Shown piece after piece: positions 6,331 through 6,579 of a DNA stretch of 6,579 nucleotides. Below the pieces are notes generated by a model. The model saw only the letters and a program-made list of their open reading frames with translations, did no database searches and was not told the origin of the DNA. Source of the DNA: Coriobacteriia bacterium (GTDB lineage Bacteria > Actinomycetota > Coriobacteriia > Coriobacteriales > QAMH01). Position numbers and translations under genes: made by a program. Position 1 is the stretch's first letter, and the number at the start of each line of letters is the position of its first letter. The stretch lies in NCBI GenBank assembly GCA_900756605.1, contig CAAEKX010000064.1, forward strand, positions 1-6,579, given 5' to 3'.

Positions 6331-6579
6331 ACCCAAGAAGATACACTTCATCGGCATCGGTGGTGTTGGCATGTCGGGCATTGCGCTCGTCGCCAAGTCG
6401 CGCGGCGTGGAGGTGAGCGGCTCGGACATGAAGGAGTCGCGTGCCACCAAGCGTCTGGTGGATGCGGGCATCGAGGTCATGATCGGGCACGATGCGGCAA
6501 ATCTCGCGGATGATCTTGACGCGGTCGTCATCTCGAGTGCCATTCCCGAGAGAAATCCCGAGCTCGCCACGGCGCGCAA
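6320..6579 (+). CDS. murC: UDP-N-acetylmuramate--L-alanine ligase MurC (3' partial)
   Basis: Cytoplasmic ATP-dependent ligase that adds L-Ala to UDP-MurNAc, the first amino acid of the stem peptide. Only the first 86 codons are in the window, and the frame stays open to the right edge. The N-terminal nucleotide-binding domain is clear: KKIHFIGIGGVGMSGIA with the GIGGVGMSG loop at 12-20, VSGSD at 32-36, and VVISSAIPERNPEL near the end, a typical MurC segment. The GIGGVGMSG loop argues against the related recycling ligase Mpl, which has a different loop. The P-loop and catalytic domains lie outside the window, so intactness cannot be judged. The start is either ATG at 6320 or GTG at 6323. I chose the ATG. 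It overlaps the end of murG by 11 bases (8 if GTG), so coupled translation is likely. Confidence 0.95.
   Translation, partial: MVNKPKKIHFIGIGGVGMSGIALVAKSRGVEVSGSDMKESRATKRLVDAGIEVMIGHDAANLADDLDAVVISSAIPERNPELATAR

Noticed and set aside
1..6579. Mobile element, CRISPR array, tRNA/rRNA or novel defence-like system
   Set aside because: The window is nearly fully occupied by six conserved cell wall and division genes in canonical order. I saw no transposase or integrase motif, spaced repeats or structured RNA gene.

Overview
The window is a dense, single-strand stretch of the dcw (division and cell wall) cluster of a bacterium. In order it holds murF (5' end cut by the window edge), mraY, murD, ftsW, murG and the start of murC (cut by the right edge). 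All six read on the + strand. Together they fill all but about 100 bases, and no gene longer than a shadow can be supported on the - strand.

Region by region: bases 1-1270 encode most of MurF. MurF overlaps mraY (1267-2304) through an ATGA junction. A 13-base gap with a strong ribosome binding site leads to murD (2318-3676). A 7-base gap leads to ftsW (3684-5138). A 79-base gap, the only real intergenic space here, precedes murG (5218-6330), which starts with GTG. murC begins at about 6320, inside the end of murG, and runs off the edge. This is the textbook gene order murF-mraY-murD-ftsW-murG-murC.

The genes form one pathway. MurC and MurD add the first two amino acids to UDP-MurNAc, and MurF adds the terminal dipeptide. 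MraY moves phospho-MurNAc-pentapeptide onto undecaprenyl phosphate to give lipid I, and MurG adds GlcNAc to give lipid II. FtsW is the SEDS-family glycan polymerase that uses lipid II at the division septum.

The organism is not certain. DNA is GC-rich by eye (strong G/C preference at third codon positions), the proteins are cysteine-rich (17 Cys in MurD), and MurF carries the Gram-positive-like E-L-G-M-R-G motif. I infer a high-GC Gram-positive anaerobe, with the class Coriobacteriia (Actinomycetota) as first guess, but this rests on impression rather than a search.

I found no mobile element, CRISPR array, RNA gene or undescribed system. The points worth a second look are modest: an arginine/serine-rich C-terminal tail on FtsW, unusual substitutions in conserved FtsW and MurG motifs, two possible ftsW starts inside an 11-base repeat, and a weak promoter candidate before murG.
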